In this document: positions 21,250 to 31,566 of the stretch, piece by piece
How positions within the stretch are numbered: position 1 is the first letter of the stretch
Layout of the letters: each line of letters opens with the position of its first letter
DNA from: Blastomyces gilchristii SLH14081
Taxonomy: Eukaryota; Ascomycota; Eurotiomycetes; Onygenales; Ajellomycetaceae
Length of the DNA stretch: 64,000 bases
Reading direction: 5' to 3'
Assembly (NCBI RefSeq): GCF_000003855.2
Contig: NW_003101676.1
Coordinates: 3,110,796 to 3,174,795, forward strand
Position numbers and translations under genes: made by a program
The notes under the pieces: generated by a model
Databases searched by the model: none
The model's input: only the letters and a program-made list of their open reading frames with translations
What the model was told of the DNA's origin: nothing

Positions 21250-22771
21250 CAATGAATAGATTATCAATTGATGAATCAGGAATTGCTGTAGTCTCTTAAC
21301 AGACTGCAGTAAGTAGGTCTGATGTTACTGAAGAAATCACTGCAGTCACTTTACAGACTGCATTGAGTAGAATATTCAGATTGTGCATAGTAGTTGATAT
21401 CAATGAATTGGCAAGATAAAGGTCCTTCTGAAAGATGACATCTTTTGATATGTATAAACACCTGTTGAAAGAATTCATTAATCTGTAATTGATAAAACTA
21501 TCATATCTCACAAAAATTAACTCTTTGAAACAGAAAGTCATCTTATTGATGAGCTTGAAGACTATCTTCAGAAATGCTTTGCAACCTCATCAGCAAATGC
21601 TGCATGCAGAAGATAGAGCTTCAAGTCAGACCTCATATAAAGTAATTGACTTTGTATTTTCAGAGCTCTTATACAATATCATTGAGATTGACATAAGATT
21701 AAGCAGCTCTGTGACTGTAATAACTGTATCATCTCACATCTTTTCTGAAGCTGAAGAGTCTATTAATAGTGATTGAAACTTCTCAATGATCAAACTGATT
21801 AATCATTCAGATACTTCATCTTACTGTGAAGTATGAGAGAGAGTCAGCTCTTATTTTATATCTTCACTGAGTATATATACTGTGACTGTATTCAAATTCA
21901 ATTCTTCATAATCTGAGTGAATGATTGCAATGCCACATCTCAGTAGATTCTTGATGAATTGATTGAAGATCTGTAGATATCTCAACATCTCATCCTTGTA
22001 TTTCAATAGAAATATTCGTCTCATACAGATGGCATCATCTGTTATCATCATTGCAAGCTTCTTGCCAGTGTAAGATAATATATCATTTTCAGTCTCAAGA
22101 GTCTCATCATCACTGAATATATTCACTCAAATCTTCAAGACCTTGCAGATGGCATGATGTGGTGTGAAATTCTTATAGAAAGTGTGTTTCTGTTTAGTCT
22201 TAACACATGTAACACAGAATGATAATTTCTTCAGACTGATAATAATAATATCAAATTGCAGATCTCTGATCATTTTTAATATACTATTTTCACTGATATG
22301 ATCAAGTCAATGATATCACTCATCTATCAGAAGCTGTTTCAGAAGAACTGTAGATAATTAAGATGAAGATGAGATAATAAAGAAATCAGTATCTGAATTC
22401 TTAGAGTTGATTAACTGTTCAACCTTCTCACAGCTGAAAGATCTCAAAGACTCTGCATTCAGATCATAATCTATTGAGATTGTCTTTGATTTCAGAACAG
22501 TCATATATGTCACTGCTTCATACATTGAGTTATTCATTATATTATAAAATGTTGATGAGCTGTCAGATAGAATGTAAATATTATTATGAAACAGATTAGT
22601 GTAAAAGATATCACTGTTGATAGATGACAGAAACTCAAAGTAGTTCCCAGCATTAACTTGTATATTATGATAAATATAGCTCTGACACTTTATAAGTTCA
22701 GTGAAGATTAGATTTGCAGATAGTTCTGATACATAGTATACATAATTGAATTCTATCAATCTTTTACTCAC
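21250..22771 (-). pseudogene. Integrase remnant of the copia element
   Basis: 22771-22358 is open for 137 codons (MSKRLIEFNYVYYVSELSANLI), covering the protease tail and the start of the pre-integrase region. A zinc-binding pair C-V-T-C follows at about 22200. The core domain is in 22126-21851 (MITDDAICMRRIFLLKYKDEMLRYLQIF, then AIIHSDYEEL), where the first catalytic Asp lies in the DDA segment and the second in HSDYEE. A C-terminal segment is at 21541-21296 (FKELIFVRYD..NRCLYISKDVIF). Confidence 0.83.
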
Positions 22772-22999
22772 TGAGATGAATGCAGTGCTGACACTCTAAA
22801 CCTTCAGAATGACCTTGTTAATCACTTGAACTATTGAACTATTGATTGTTATAAATTCTGAAAATTGTGATCTATCACTCACTATGTGGCATCCGGCGCT
22901 ACTATCTCATATAGTGAGGGAATTCTTGTGAGATTTCATGAAACAGACTGACACATTGATAATCTCTGTGAGATTTGTTATCTGATAGATCTCTGATTC
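22700..22999 (-). pseudogene. Aspartic protease remnant of the copia element
   Basis: The active-site region is readable at 22886-22906 as D-S-S-A-G-C-H, corresponding to the DSGAxxH signature of Ty1/copia proteases with Gly changed to Ser. It is followed by IVSDRSQF, the expected next segment, and leads into YYVSELSANLIF, which matches the usual LYVPxLxxNLIS of this family. The active site keeps CpG (GGCGC). Confidence 0.78.
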
Positions 23000-24481
23000 A
23001 TCTGTAATAGATAGTTAAGTTCTACTCTCACTATTGTTCTTTTTCTTCTTTTCCTTGAATTTCTTTATTCTTGCAGCATTGTTTATTCTTCAATTATTCA
23101 GAGTACTGTCTGAATTGATCAATCAACAGATGTCAAAGTGAGATCTCTCACATTCAGAACATGTAGGTGAATTGCCTGATTCTTGATAGTTTTAAGAGCT
23201 CTCTTGAGTATTACTATGACCACGTCCATTACAGGCTTCACAGGCCGAATTCGATATATTGTTGTTAGAATTGATAGGTGTAGTTATTGTAGCTGTTGTA
23301 GCTGAGTTGGCTGCAGAATCTGTATTCTGTGAATTCTTTTTATCTTTTGAAGAATCAAGCTGTGAATGAATCTCCTTTATGAGAAGATCAACATTTAATA
23401 CCACAGCTGTGGATTTGAAATCCTGTATCTTCTCAATCTTTCTCTGAACATAATTCCTTCAATTGTTGAATAGAACTGAGTAGAAGATATCAAATATTCA
23501 TACATCTGAAGAAGAAGCATTCATTATCTTCAATTTTATAATGACAGACTGAAACTTATCAAAGAATGTGTGTAGATTGATGACCTGTGTGTCATCAAGT
23601 AACATGAATTCCAGAACTGTCTCACAGTGTAACTGTGTTTTAAGGACCGAGTATTTCTGTTTGATTGCATTTCATAGAGTATAAGCAATCTGATTTTCAT
23701 CATATTTGAAGAAATGTGGTCTGACCCCTGCACTCAATGAGTTTGAGATGAATGTATAGAGTCACCGGTTTCTGATGTCTCAGAATGATGCTTATTTATC
23801 ATCTCTTTGTAGAGAATTCTGAGTCTGTTGTTTCTCTATTATATATTAACACTGTGTATCAATCAGTTTTGATTTCATGAAGATGCTTCATGTGATGTAA
23901 TTGAATATGTTAGTTAGACTATTTGATCTCACAGTATTCTTAACATCTTTCTAGAATTGAGAGATTGCCTTGTCAACACAGCTATTCAGTTTATAAAGAT
24001 TGAATTCCAACCTTTCACTAAGATTAGAATCTCATGTGACTGTAGAGATGATAATAGAACAATTGTTAACATTCTGTGATCAATCTGTAGAGAATGAGAA
24101 TCTCTGTTAACAGAGTTTTTTCAGTTGTAATTTGAGTTCTGGAACTCTACACTTCTTCTTCTTTATCTCAAATGTTATCTTGAGATGTTTCATCTGTTGG
24201 TCTGATATTGCCTCGCCCGAATAATTGATTTCATGAGAATTAGCTTCATCAAGCTGTCAAGTAGATCAGAGGGCCGGCCTGACCGTGTCAGAAGCTGTAT
24301 TCAAACCAGCTTTGAATTAAGAGAGTGTTTTGAGATGTTCATCAATGAAGCTTTCAAAGGCTTCAGAAGAATGTTCACTGACAGAGTGTGAGTGTGAAGA
24401 ATCATCATCATCAACTGATTCAGTGAAAAGAACATGAGATCATGAATGTGTATATGAGCGAGATTGTATTGAATCCGTCAT
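23000..24481 (-). pseudogene. gag remnant of the copia element
   Basis: Start taken at the ATG at 24479-24481 (MTDSIQSRSYTHS). The open part 23404-23192 encodes a Thr/Ser/Asn-rich segment followed by a zinc knuckle start C-E-A-C-N-G-R-G-H, as in the CX2CX4HX4C of copia Gag. Upstream, 23733-23536 is a weakly conserved capsid piece. Several short CpG/CC-rich pockets survive (23220-23250, about 24215, about 24275). Confidence 0.75.
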
Positions 24482-24746
24482 CTTGATATTCATTTATTGA
24501 ATCCTTGTCAATATTGTTCTCTTTTTCTTGCTTTTTTGCAAATGTGATGTGTTTTCTGCAAGCCTCTTTTTTTTAAGTGAGCAGTAGTATTATTGATCAT
24601 CAAGATCTCAAACACATCAATACTGATAGAATAAGATGATTTTAACTCCTGATGAGTGTATTGAATGAAGCAGTAGTTAAATAATGATTATATCAACAAG
24701 GAATCCTGAATTGGCAGCAATTTTGTGCAAAACAGGTCTCAAAACC

Positions 24747-24841
24747 TGTGAAAGGTGTAAAGCTTGTGTGATTGAAAGGTTGCTAGCTTGTGGAAAGTTA
24801 TATAATGAAAGGATTAGTAAGTCAGATCACGTGACCTGATA
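24747..24841 (-). repeat. 5' LTR of the copia element
   Basis: 95 bp, the same sequence as 19186-19280 with a handful of transitions and the terminal CA changed to TA. The sequence just inside it on the minus strand starts GGTTTTGAGACC, where a primer binding site is expected. I could not match it to a particular tRNA. Confidence 0.9.
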
Positions 24842-24891
24842 TTATCTTTTTCAGCTGAATATTTTCTATCTCTCTTCTTTTCTATAGTCAC

Positions 24892-24998
24892 AAACTTCAG
24901 TCTATATAGTTGTGTGTAGTCAAGAGCTGCTCACTCTATTAATTACATGAGAGATAGAAATAGAGGTAAAGAATCTGTGAGAAGTGAGATTTCTTACA
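24892..24998 (-). repeat. Truncated LTR of gypsy B
   Basis: Right-hand 107 bp of the B LTR (compare 30855-30961, 38189-38295), ending ATTTCTTACA. The left part is missing and replaced by unrelated sequence near the copia target site. All differences from the better preserved copy at 38189-38295 are transitions. Confidence 0.85.
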
Positions 24999-25015
24999 GT
25001 TTTTCTAGTATTTAT

Positions 25016-25890
25016 AAAACTAACTATTATATATTTAGTAATAAGAATCTCACAAAGATAACAAGATCTTATAAAGAGAATGTCAGTAAAAGACTTAAGA
25101 GTTTTAATATCTTAGATATATAAGAGATTTAAATAATTACACTTCTTTTAAATTTTTAAACATAGATATTATTAGACTGACCGCTGAGATTATAAATTTC
25201 ATGTTTAGTCTCATTTAATCTGATCTCATACATTTCTTAATATGAATTCTGCTGAGACTAGTCATTAAAAAAACATGTAAAGTAACTATATATCAGATCT
25301 TAAAATGAAATCATAACTTGAAAAAAATGAGAAAGTAATCTTATTTAATCTCATTTAGTTTCATTCTTAGTATAAAGTTACTATTTTTAAACATTTTAAG
25401 GTTTTTTTTAGACTATTTTTACTTTTTTAAAAAGTAATGCTTTTTAGTAACACTCAAATGAGATTTAAAGTCATTTAAAGCAATAAAAATAATTTAAATT
25501 GAGAAGTAAAAATCATAGTCTCATTTGAAAAATGTGATAAGAGTAGATAGTAAGTCTCACTGAGACAGTATGAGACTACTATCTAATGTTAAAATCATGT
25601 AATGAAATTAGTTAAATTAATAATAAGACTATTAAATATTCTGGTTCTGATCTCAGACACAGTTACACAGTCAGTCTAGATATTATACATCTGATAAATA
25701 ATATAACTATATCTATTAATAATATAAAAGAACTCTTGAATATAAGTATAGACATAGTATCACAGTAGCTCTAAGTAATGTTAAAATTACAATAATAATA
25801 AATAGCTGATATGCATATAACTTAATAATATTAATAGAAAAAGAAATTCAATAATTATTTTAATAAGAAATCTCTGTACAGATAATTTTA
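25016..25890 (+). pseudogene. Gypsy A leader/gag fragment interrupted by MITE copy 2
   Basis: Matches 6790-7080 of A2: leader (AGTAAAAGACTTAAGAG, AATTACACTTCTT) before the MITE and gag start region (CTATTAATAATATAAAAG, then ATAGCTGATATGCAT) after it. Both ends are broken, with no LTR. It is the most AT-rich gypsy A piece, suggesting long exposure to decay. Confidence 0.83.
25173..25678. mobile_element. hAT-type MITE, copy 2 (506 bp), inverted relative to copy 1
   Basis: Exactly the same length as copy 1. TIRs are TAGACTGACC at the left and TAGACTGACT (reverse complement of the right end). Perfect 8 bp target duplication GATATTAT at 25165-25172 and 25679-25686. It aligns along its length with the reverse complement of 2522-3027; the differences are nearly all C to T or G to A. 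No coding capacity. Confidence 0.94.
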
Positions 25891-27007
25891 TTTCTGGACT
25901 AAATTACTCTAGCTTAAAATTTGACTAGTAATCTAGATACACTGTTACTCTTACTATAATTTAATCAGAAATTAATTACATCTTTTTCAAAGATAACAGT
26001 AAAATTTGTCAAATAGTTACTTTATAATAAATTTTTATTAAATAAGAATATAACTTCAGTTTTAAGTATATAGTATAGAAAGAATATAAATAATATTTCT
26101 ACTAATATGAATTAGAAAGCTTTTTCAGTATGAAGTACTTTATACAGAGTAGTAATACTGTAAAAGTGTAATTATATATCTTCTTAAAAATTCTTGACTT
26201 CTTTAACTGATATATCTACTCAGAGTCTTTCTCTATAATAAGTAGAATAACTATTCAGATATCAGTGTCTGACGCTTTTAAATAAGTTATGAGAAGTATG
26301 AGAAGCGTGGAGTGTTAATCTGTACTAAAAAGTCTAGAGCTTCTGCAGAAAAATATAATATTTTAACTCTTGCATAAATAAATGCTAGAGTACGTGACCT
26401 GTACCTACTCTATATAACTTACTCTGTAGTTTTATTTTCTAATTATCACTTAAATTATTGATATCTTTCATCAATAATCACACTTAGTTTGTCATTATCT
26501 TATTATTTTATCATTGTTACTATCATTTTCATCACTTATTCATCTTCTTCATATCTCTTGTTATTATCATTTATCATTTCTACTCTTCTTTCAGTATAAG
26601 TATATTACCTTCAGCACTCTTCTGTAAGAAAACTATTCTATTAAAAGACTACTCTGAGTATATAAAGTATCAGAAATTCTCAGCTATTACTTATAAATAT
26701 TACAAGAGAACAGGTGTCTGAAAAGACAGTGTTATTCACTTCTATCAGAAGTTGATAGAAAAACATATGAAATATTATATTATATTCTGTCAGTATAAAA
26801 GAAGTACATCTGCAGTTTCTGATAATAAGTATAAAGATATTCTTCTCTACTTTCTCTACCTTTTAACTGATAGAAATTAAACAGATAATAATGATAATAT
26901 ATCTTCATCTAAATTCTTCTTAATGAACATTTCTTTCTCTTCTTAGCAGTCACTCGCTGACTAGCTCTTTAAAACAGTATCACTTTCACTAGACTCAAGA
27001 ATCATTG
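25891..27007. other. AT-rich unassigned stretch, possible decayed transposase N-terminus
   Basis: No confident gene. Between about 26600 and 26900 one plus-strand frame reads coherently (SEYIKYQKFSAIT, YYKRTG, WKDSVIHFYQKLIEKHMKYY, FCQYKRST) and faintly resembles the BED-finger start of hAT transposases (aromatic-rich, then C and H ligands), but the Cys/His set is incomplete. Around 26270-26420 a short patch keeps a few CpG (GACGC, TACGTGACC). The rest is low-complexity AT-rich sequence. Confidence 0.3.
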
Positions 27008-28994
27008 TTCACCACGAACTCGCTCAATTTTTCGAATAAGAACCCGCCGATAGATCCATCGAAAAGCCCTCGATCATACGAGCATTTTGACCTCATCGCC
27101 GACCGCATACCCCGTGTGGTTTCAGAGTTATCCAGCCAAATGTGAACCAGATGTTGTTTGAAACTCCTGTGTGGGATTATCCCCCGCTCACCCCTACCAC
27201 ACCACAACCCCGGGCCAAATTGCCATACAAATTGTAAGGTGAAGAGACCTAGCCATATGCATCAATCTTCTTGATTTTGGAAGATTCCCAACCTGTAATT
27301 GTGGAGATATCTGAGAAGCAACTTCCGCAAAAACCCTGTCTATCTTTGATGTTTCAAAACATCAACGCCAAGTCCCACCCACATACGGCTCCCAATCTGG
27401 CCCACCTCCGGCAGAAAAATACAAAAAGATACCTCAGCAATAATATCAAGCACATAATCAACAGACACATCTGAAGTGCATTCTCCGCGAAAACCCTGTC
27501 TGTCTTTGATGTACCAAGACATCAACGCCGAGTCTGACTCTCGTACCGCCCCTTTCAATCTGGCCCATCCCCGGCAGAAAAATACAAAAAGATACCTCGG
27601 CAACTGTATTCAATACATAATCAGCAGACATGACAACTATAAAATCAGTATATCTCAAGATCTGACTGAGCCTTTGATCCCTGCACAGTGAGATATATTA
27701 AATCTAGTTTTAATATCTCAATATTCAATAGATTCTGCAAGAGATTGAGAACAGTAACACTAGATTTCTATTGAATTTGAGAATTAACTCTATATTAATA
27801 TAATCATTGACAAAGTCTTCTATTTTAAGATATAAATAACCAGTTCCTCTACATTTAATGAATAATATTTATATTATTATATAGAAACAGACTTATATTC
27901 TCTATAATATCAAGACTCTGAAGAGAGAAAGTCTTGATAGAGAGTATATAGTAGTATATATCTTAGCAGTTTCTATCTCATTCTTCTCCGCTTCATCACG
28001 AACTCGCTCGATTTTTTGAATAAGAACCCGCCGATAGATTCATTGAAAAGCCCTCGATCATACAAGCATTTTGACCCCATCGCTGACTGCATACCCCGTG
28101 TGGTGGTGGAGTTATCCAGCCAAATGTGAACCAGACATTGTTCGAAACTTCTGTGTGGGATTATCCCCTGTTCTCCCCTATCACACCACAACCCTGGGCC
28201 AAATTGCTGTATAAATTGTAAGATGAAAAGACCTAGTCATATGCATCAATCTTCTCAATTTTGAAAGATCTCTGATCTGTAATTGTGGAGATATCTGAGA
28301 AGTAATGTTCATGAGAACTCTGTTCATCTTTGATGTTTCAAAACATCAATGCCAAGTCTCACCCTCATATCACCCATCTCAATCTGGCCCATTCTCAGCA
28401 GAAAAATACAAAAAGATACCTCAGTAATAATATCAAGCACATAATTAACAGATGCTTCTGAAGTGCAATCTCTGTGAATACTCTGTCTGTCTTCAGTGTA
28501 TCTAGACATCAATGTCAAGTCTCACTCTCATATCACCCCTCTCAATCTGACTCATTCTCAGCAGAATAATACAAAAAGATATCTTGATAACAGTATTTAA
28601 TACACAATCAGTGAATAATGAGTCAATAGAATAAGTTAACAGTATATCAACAACTATAAATTCAGTATACTTCAAGATCTGACTAAGTCTTTGATCTCTG
28701 CATAGTGAGATATATTAAATCTAGTTTTAATATCTTAATATTCAATAGATTCTGTAAGAGATTAAGAACAGCAATACTAGATTTCTATTAAATTTAAGAA
28801 TTAACTTTATATTGATATAATCATTGATAAAGTCTTCTATTTTGAGATATAAATAACCAGTTTCTCTACATCTCATTAATAATATTTACATTATTATATA
28901 GAAACAGACTTATATTCTCTATAATATCAAGACTCTGAAGAGGAAAAGTCTTGATAGAGAATATATAGTAGTATATATCTTAGCAGTTTCTATC
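27008..28994. repeat. Two-copy head-to-tail repeat of about 1 kb
   Basis: Unit 1 is about 27008-27991 and unit 2 about 27992-28994, each starting TTCAYCACGAACTCGC and ending near CTCATTCTTC. Unit 1 keeps abundant CpG and CC over 27008-27640. In unit 2 these survive only to about 28200; the rest is C to T decayed. Each unit has an internal two-fold repeat of 160 bp (27317-27476 and 27477-27636; the same spacing in unit 2) and a hairpin ATCAAGACT/AGTCTTGAT near 27908-27937. Both strands are open over 60-87 codons, but I recognise no domain. Origin unknown. Confidence 0.85.
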
Positions 28995-29716
28995 TCATTC
29001 TTCTATAGCAGTTAATGCAAAAAAAAAAAGATCTTAGAAATAGTTTTTTACTTCTCTTGAAAAAGTAAGATGTTTTTCTCTGAGTTTTATATAATATTCT
29101 TATAAAGAATTAAAAACAGAGTTGTTTTCTGTTATAATTTCACATTCTTTTAAATAAGAATTACTTTTTCAGTAACTGAAGAGCTTTTATTAATACTTAA
29201 TTCTTTTTTACACTCTTTATTAACTGATTTGAGTTGCACACTTGTTATGTGAGAAGAATTGAATAATTTGAAATAAAATTGAATAGTTTTAATCAATTTC
29301 TCTGTAAAAAATTGATTTATTTTTTGTCAGTTTTTCTCTTAAAAACTGTCATATTATCTGATTTATTATCAATTGATATCATACTTTTTCTTACTGTATC
29401 TTAAGAAAGAGATTGTAAAGATTTTATTGATTTATCTTAAAAATCAATTTTAGTTTATTAGATTCTCTTTAAAAATCTAATCTAGTTACTGAACTGATGT
29501 GAAAAAAATCAGGTATTTTATACACAAAAGTCTTTTATTCTTTTTTTGAAACAGTCTAATCAATTTTTCAATTGAAAATAGACTTAAAAATCTCTTAATT
29601 GAAACAGTCTGATCAACTTTTCAATTCAAAAGAGTTTAATAAATATCTCAATTGAATTAGTCTGATTAACTTTTTATTAAGTAAGAATAATATATTCAAA
29701 AATACACTCAGTTAAT
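28995..29716 (+). other. 5' UTR of LINE copy 2 with short tandem repeats
   Basis: AT-rich, no open frame. It begins with an A11 run near 29012. Around 29549-29690 there are two and a half copies of a unit of about 53 bp built on TTGAAACAGTCTGATCAAC. Upstream, related TCAATT/AATTGA-rich pieces recur (29270-29470). Tandem promoter monomers are common in LINE 5' UTRs; that role is an inference here. Confidence 0.6.
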
Positions 29717-30238
29717 ATGAAGAAAGATACTTTCTCAAATACTATTTCTGAGATTGAAATTCTGAAGAGAAGAAAGAAAGAAGAAATAGAGAAACAATAA
29801 GTTTTTAAAATACAGAAACTTGAAAAAGTAAGTAAGATTCTTGAAAAGCAGTATCTAAGTAAGATAAATGAAGAAGTTCTGTTAATTCTTCATACTCAGA
29901 CTAGACAACTACAAGAAGTGATTAAGTTTAAACTTAGAATTTCAAACACAGTTCTAAAAACATTGAAAATTTCTAATATAATTACTGACTCTTCAGTTTA
30001 CTCTTCTTATGTTTCTACTTCTTCTTCTTCTTCTTTAAATTAGAAGAAAATATATGCTTAAGCAGCTGAATCTGCTGTCTCTAAACCTGCTATCTCTAAA
30101 TCTGCTAGCTCAAAACCTGCTCAAAATCCTGAGAAAACTGAGAAGAATACTGCTCATACTTCTATTGATAGAAAAGTGGAAAAAAAAATGTAAAAAGAGA
30201 AAAATCTTCAAATCTTCAGAAATAGAAGACTTATTCTT
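29717..30238 (+). pseudogene. LINE copy 2 ORF1, N-terminal part
   Basis: Start at ATG 29717 (MKKDTFSNTISEIEILKRRKKEEIEKQ). The N-terminal 60 or so residues are Lys/Glu-rich and likely form a coiled coil; a Ser-rich segment follows (SSYVSTSSSSS). The frame has a few TAA/TAG stops (Gln positions). It is interrupted at 30238 by gypsy A3 and resumes at 43271. ORF1 proteins of such LINEs bind element RNA. Shadow frames at 30054-30257 and 30110-30292 cross into the A3 LTR and are not genes. Confidence 0.75.
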
Positions 30239-30546
30239 TGTAAGAAGCCTACACTGAATAGATCGGTATAATATATAGGTCTTATATAACAAAGAGAAAA
30301 ATGTTAGAGAAGGAAAAGAAAGAGAAAGTGTGAGAATCAGTGATCAAAGTGAATATTTATATATGTATGTAATAGCATACACAGTGAAGCTTTGAGATGG
30401 AAGAATCTATACACATTAGTGACAGCTGAGAATCAGTGATTGAGAATGACTAAGAATCAGAGTGTACATGTTTGAGAATAAAGCAGTTGAAATCTGTGAA
30501 GTGTAACAGAATAGTCTATATAATTGATCAGGCACAGCCTGTCACA
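30239..30546 (-). repeat. 3' LTR of gypsy A3
   Basis: 308 bp, plus-strand TGTAAGAAGCC to GCCTGTCACA. Strongly decayed. It is the same family as 5161-5470 in inverted orientation, and its inner side is followed by the purine-tract complement TTAGTTCTCTCTTTTC. Confidence 0.92.
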
Positions 30547-30703
30547 TTAGTTCTCTCTTTTCAGAAGCAGTTCTTATTAGTCAAGAACTACTGTTTCAGA
30601 TAATACAGAACTCAGAGTTCAGGTCAGATAATTATACTCAACTCATTTCATAAGATATTATTGACTGCAGCTGTGAGATCTCTCATTGAGAATATTCTTA
30701 ATC
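30547..30703 (-). pseudogene. Chromodomain end of gypsy A3 pol
   Basis: Corresponds to the chromodomain and final helix of pol (compare 59279-59430). Decoded on the minus strand it gives LMKW (TGA for Trp) followed by the closing TAAL segment. It is cut at 30703 by B1, whose duplication TAATC is 30699-30703. Confidence 0.8.
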
Positions 30704-30961
30704 TGTAAGAATAAGTGCTCGCAGGCGATTATTCAGGTGTTTGCAGCTTGGTGTGATATGTACTGTTAACTACTAGAAGTATTTGCAATGAGAAGATAAA
30801 ATACAGAGATCAAATATATAATAGCATTCAAGCTGAGTTATGAATAGTATTCGCGAACTCCAGTCTATATAGTTGTGTGTAGTCAAGAGCCACTAGCTCT
30901 ATTGATTATATAAGAGATAGAAATAGAGATAAAGAATCTGCAAGAAGTGAGATTTCTTACA
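30704..30961 (-). repeat. 3' LTR of gypsy B1
   Basis: 258 bp. It keeps isolated CpG (GTGCTCGCAGGCG, ATTCGCGAACTCC). Compared with 38038-38295 it has lost CC/GG sites such as GCCAAGGGCCGC (now GTCAAGAGCCAC). Confidence 0.93.
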
Positions 30962-31193
30962 TACTCTTCTCTCTCTAAGACTTTGTTTATGAAGTCTTTC
31001 ACTGAGTGACTTCATAGAATCAGCTTAGCACTGCAGTGATACTCACTAAAAACTCTTCATATCTATAAAAAACCTCAGTGAGGAAAAATCCCTTATTACT
31101 GTGAAGAGAAAAGAGTCTGTCACTCAGTTTCTTATTTCATGAGATTCTTTATAATTTACAGATTCTTCTCTAACTATTACACAGATTCATCTC

Positions 31194-31566
31194 CCCGGTG
31201 GCCGAATGGTTAATGCGGCCACCCGGTAGCGCCTTGGCGTGGGAAACCAAGGCGCGTGGGTTCGAAACCCGCAGGGGATACATTAAATCCGGAACTCAAG
31301 CACCTCAGGTTTCTAATAAATACAGAGGTGTACAAATCGCTTCAATGAATCGCTCTATGTTCCTGGGCTGGGAAGTTATTATCGCATGTATCTAATTGTC
31401 ACTCCTTTGTATTTTCCTATGTTCTTGTTATCTTGGCGTGGTCTCAACACCTGTATTTCCTCCTGTATAACCAACACTTGACCTGTATTTAACATCACGC
31501 AAGGACTCATCATAAGCTCCGCTTGCATATGAGTATAATGGAAGAATAATAATAATAATAATAATA
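31194..31566 (+). mobile_element. tRNA-related SINE (373 bp) with intact target duplication
   Basis: Flanked by a perfect 15 bp duplication ACACAGATTCATCTC (31179-31193, 31567-31581). B2 shows the same target without insertion at about 63767-63781. The head resembles a tRNA: A-box-like TGGCCGAATGGTTAATGC (31199-31216), B-box GGTTCGAAACC (31259-31269) in a T-arm (GTGGG/CCCGC), and between them a perfect 9 bp hairpin (31229-31255). A body with no coding capacity follows, then a stem-loop (31505-31534) and an (AAT)n tail. CpG is normal, so it postdates decay of B1. The open frames 31198-31395 and 31379-31570 lie within or across the SINE and are not genes. Confidence 0.92.
31199..31269 (+). promoter_or_regulatory. 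Internal RNA polymerase III promoter (A and B boxes) of the SINE
   Basis: A box TGGCCGAATGG and B box GGTTCGAAACC are about 43 bp apart, within the range for tRNA-type promoters. The acceptor stem is imperfect (TCCCCGG against CAGGGGA, one mismatch if paired this way) and no 7-base anticodon loop can be formed, so this is tRNA-derived and not a functional tRNA gene. Confidence 0.75.

Larger units (their letters stand above)
19186..24841 (-). mobile_element. Ty1/copia retrotransposon, complete, 5.7 kb with 95 bp LTRs
   Basis: Direct 95 bp terminal repeats at 19186-19280 and 24747-24841 begin TG and end CA (TA in one copy). They are flanked by a 5 bp duplication TTACC/TTATC (19181-19185, 24842-24846) that differs by one C to T change. 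A purine tract (GAGTGGGGA on the minus strand) lies directly inside the 3' LTR. Domain order gag, protease, integrase, RT, RNase H on the minus strand is that of Ty1/copia. LTRs this short are unusual. Many stops; not functional. Confidence 0.92.

Noticed and set aside
24270..24300. Third MITE terminus (GGCCTGACCGTGTC)
   Set aside because: Only a short similarity to the MITE subterminal part, inside copia gag, with no partner end or duplication.
27271..27691. Two open frames with a repeated KPCLSLM..QKNTKRY peptide
   Set aside because: They reflect the internal 160 bp duplication, are in different frames, and the opposite strand is equally open; no known domain.
27008..28994. CRISPR array or rDNA spacer
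   Set aside because: Units are about 1 kb with no short repeat-spacer structure; no rRNA sequence is recognisable nearby.
31194..31285. Functional tRNA gene
   Set aside because: A and B boxes are good, but the acceptor stem has a mismatch and no anticodon arm with a 7-base loop forms; target duplications and an AAT tail show it is a SINE head.
31198..31395. 65-codon open frame starting MAEWLMRPPGSALAWETKARGFETR
   Set aside because: It lies entirely inside the tRNA-related head and body of the SINE; the peptide is a translation of A and B box sequence.
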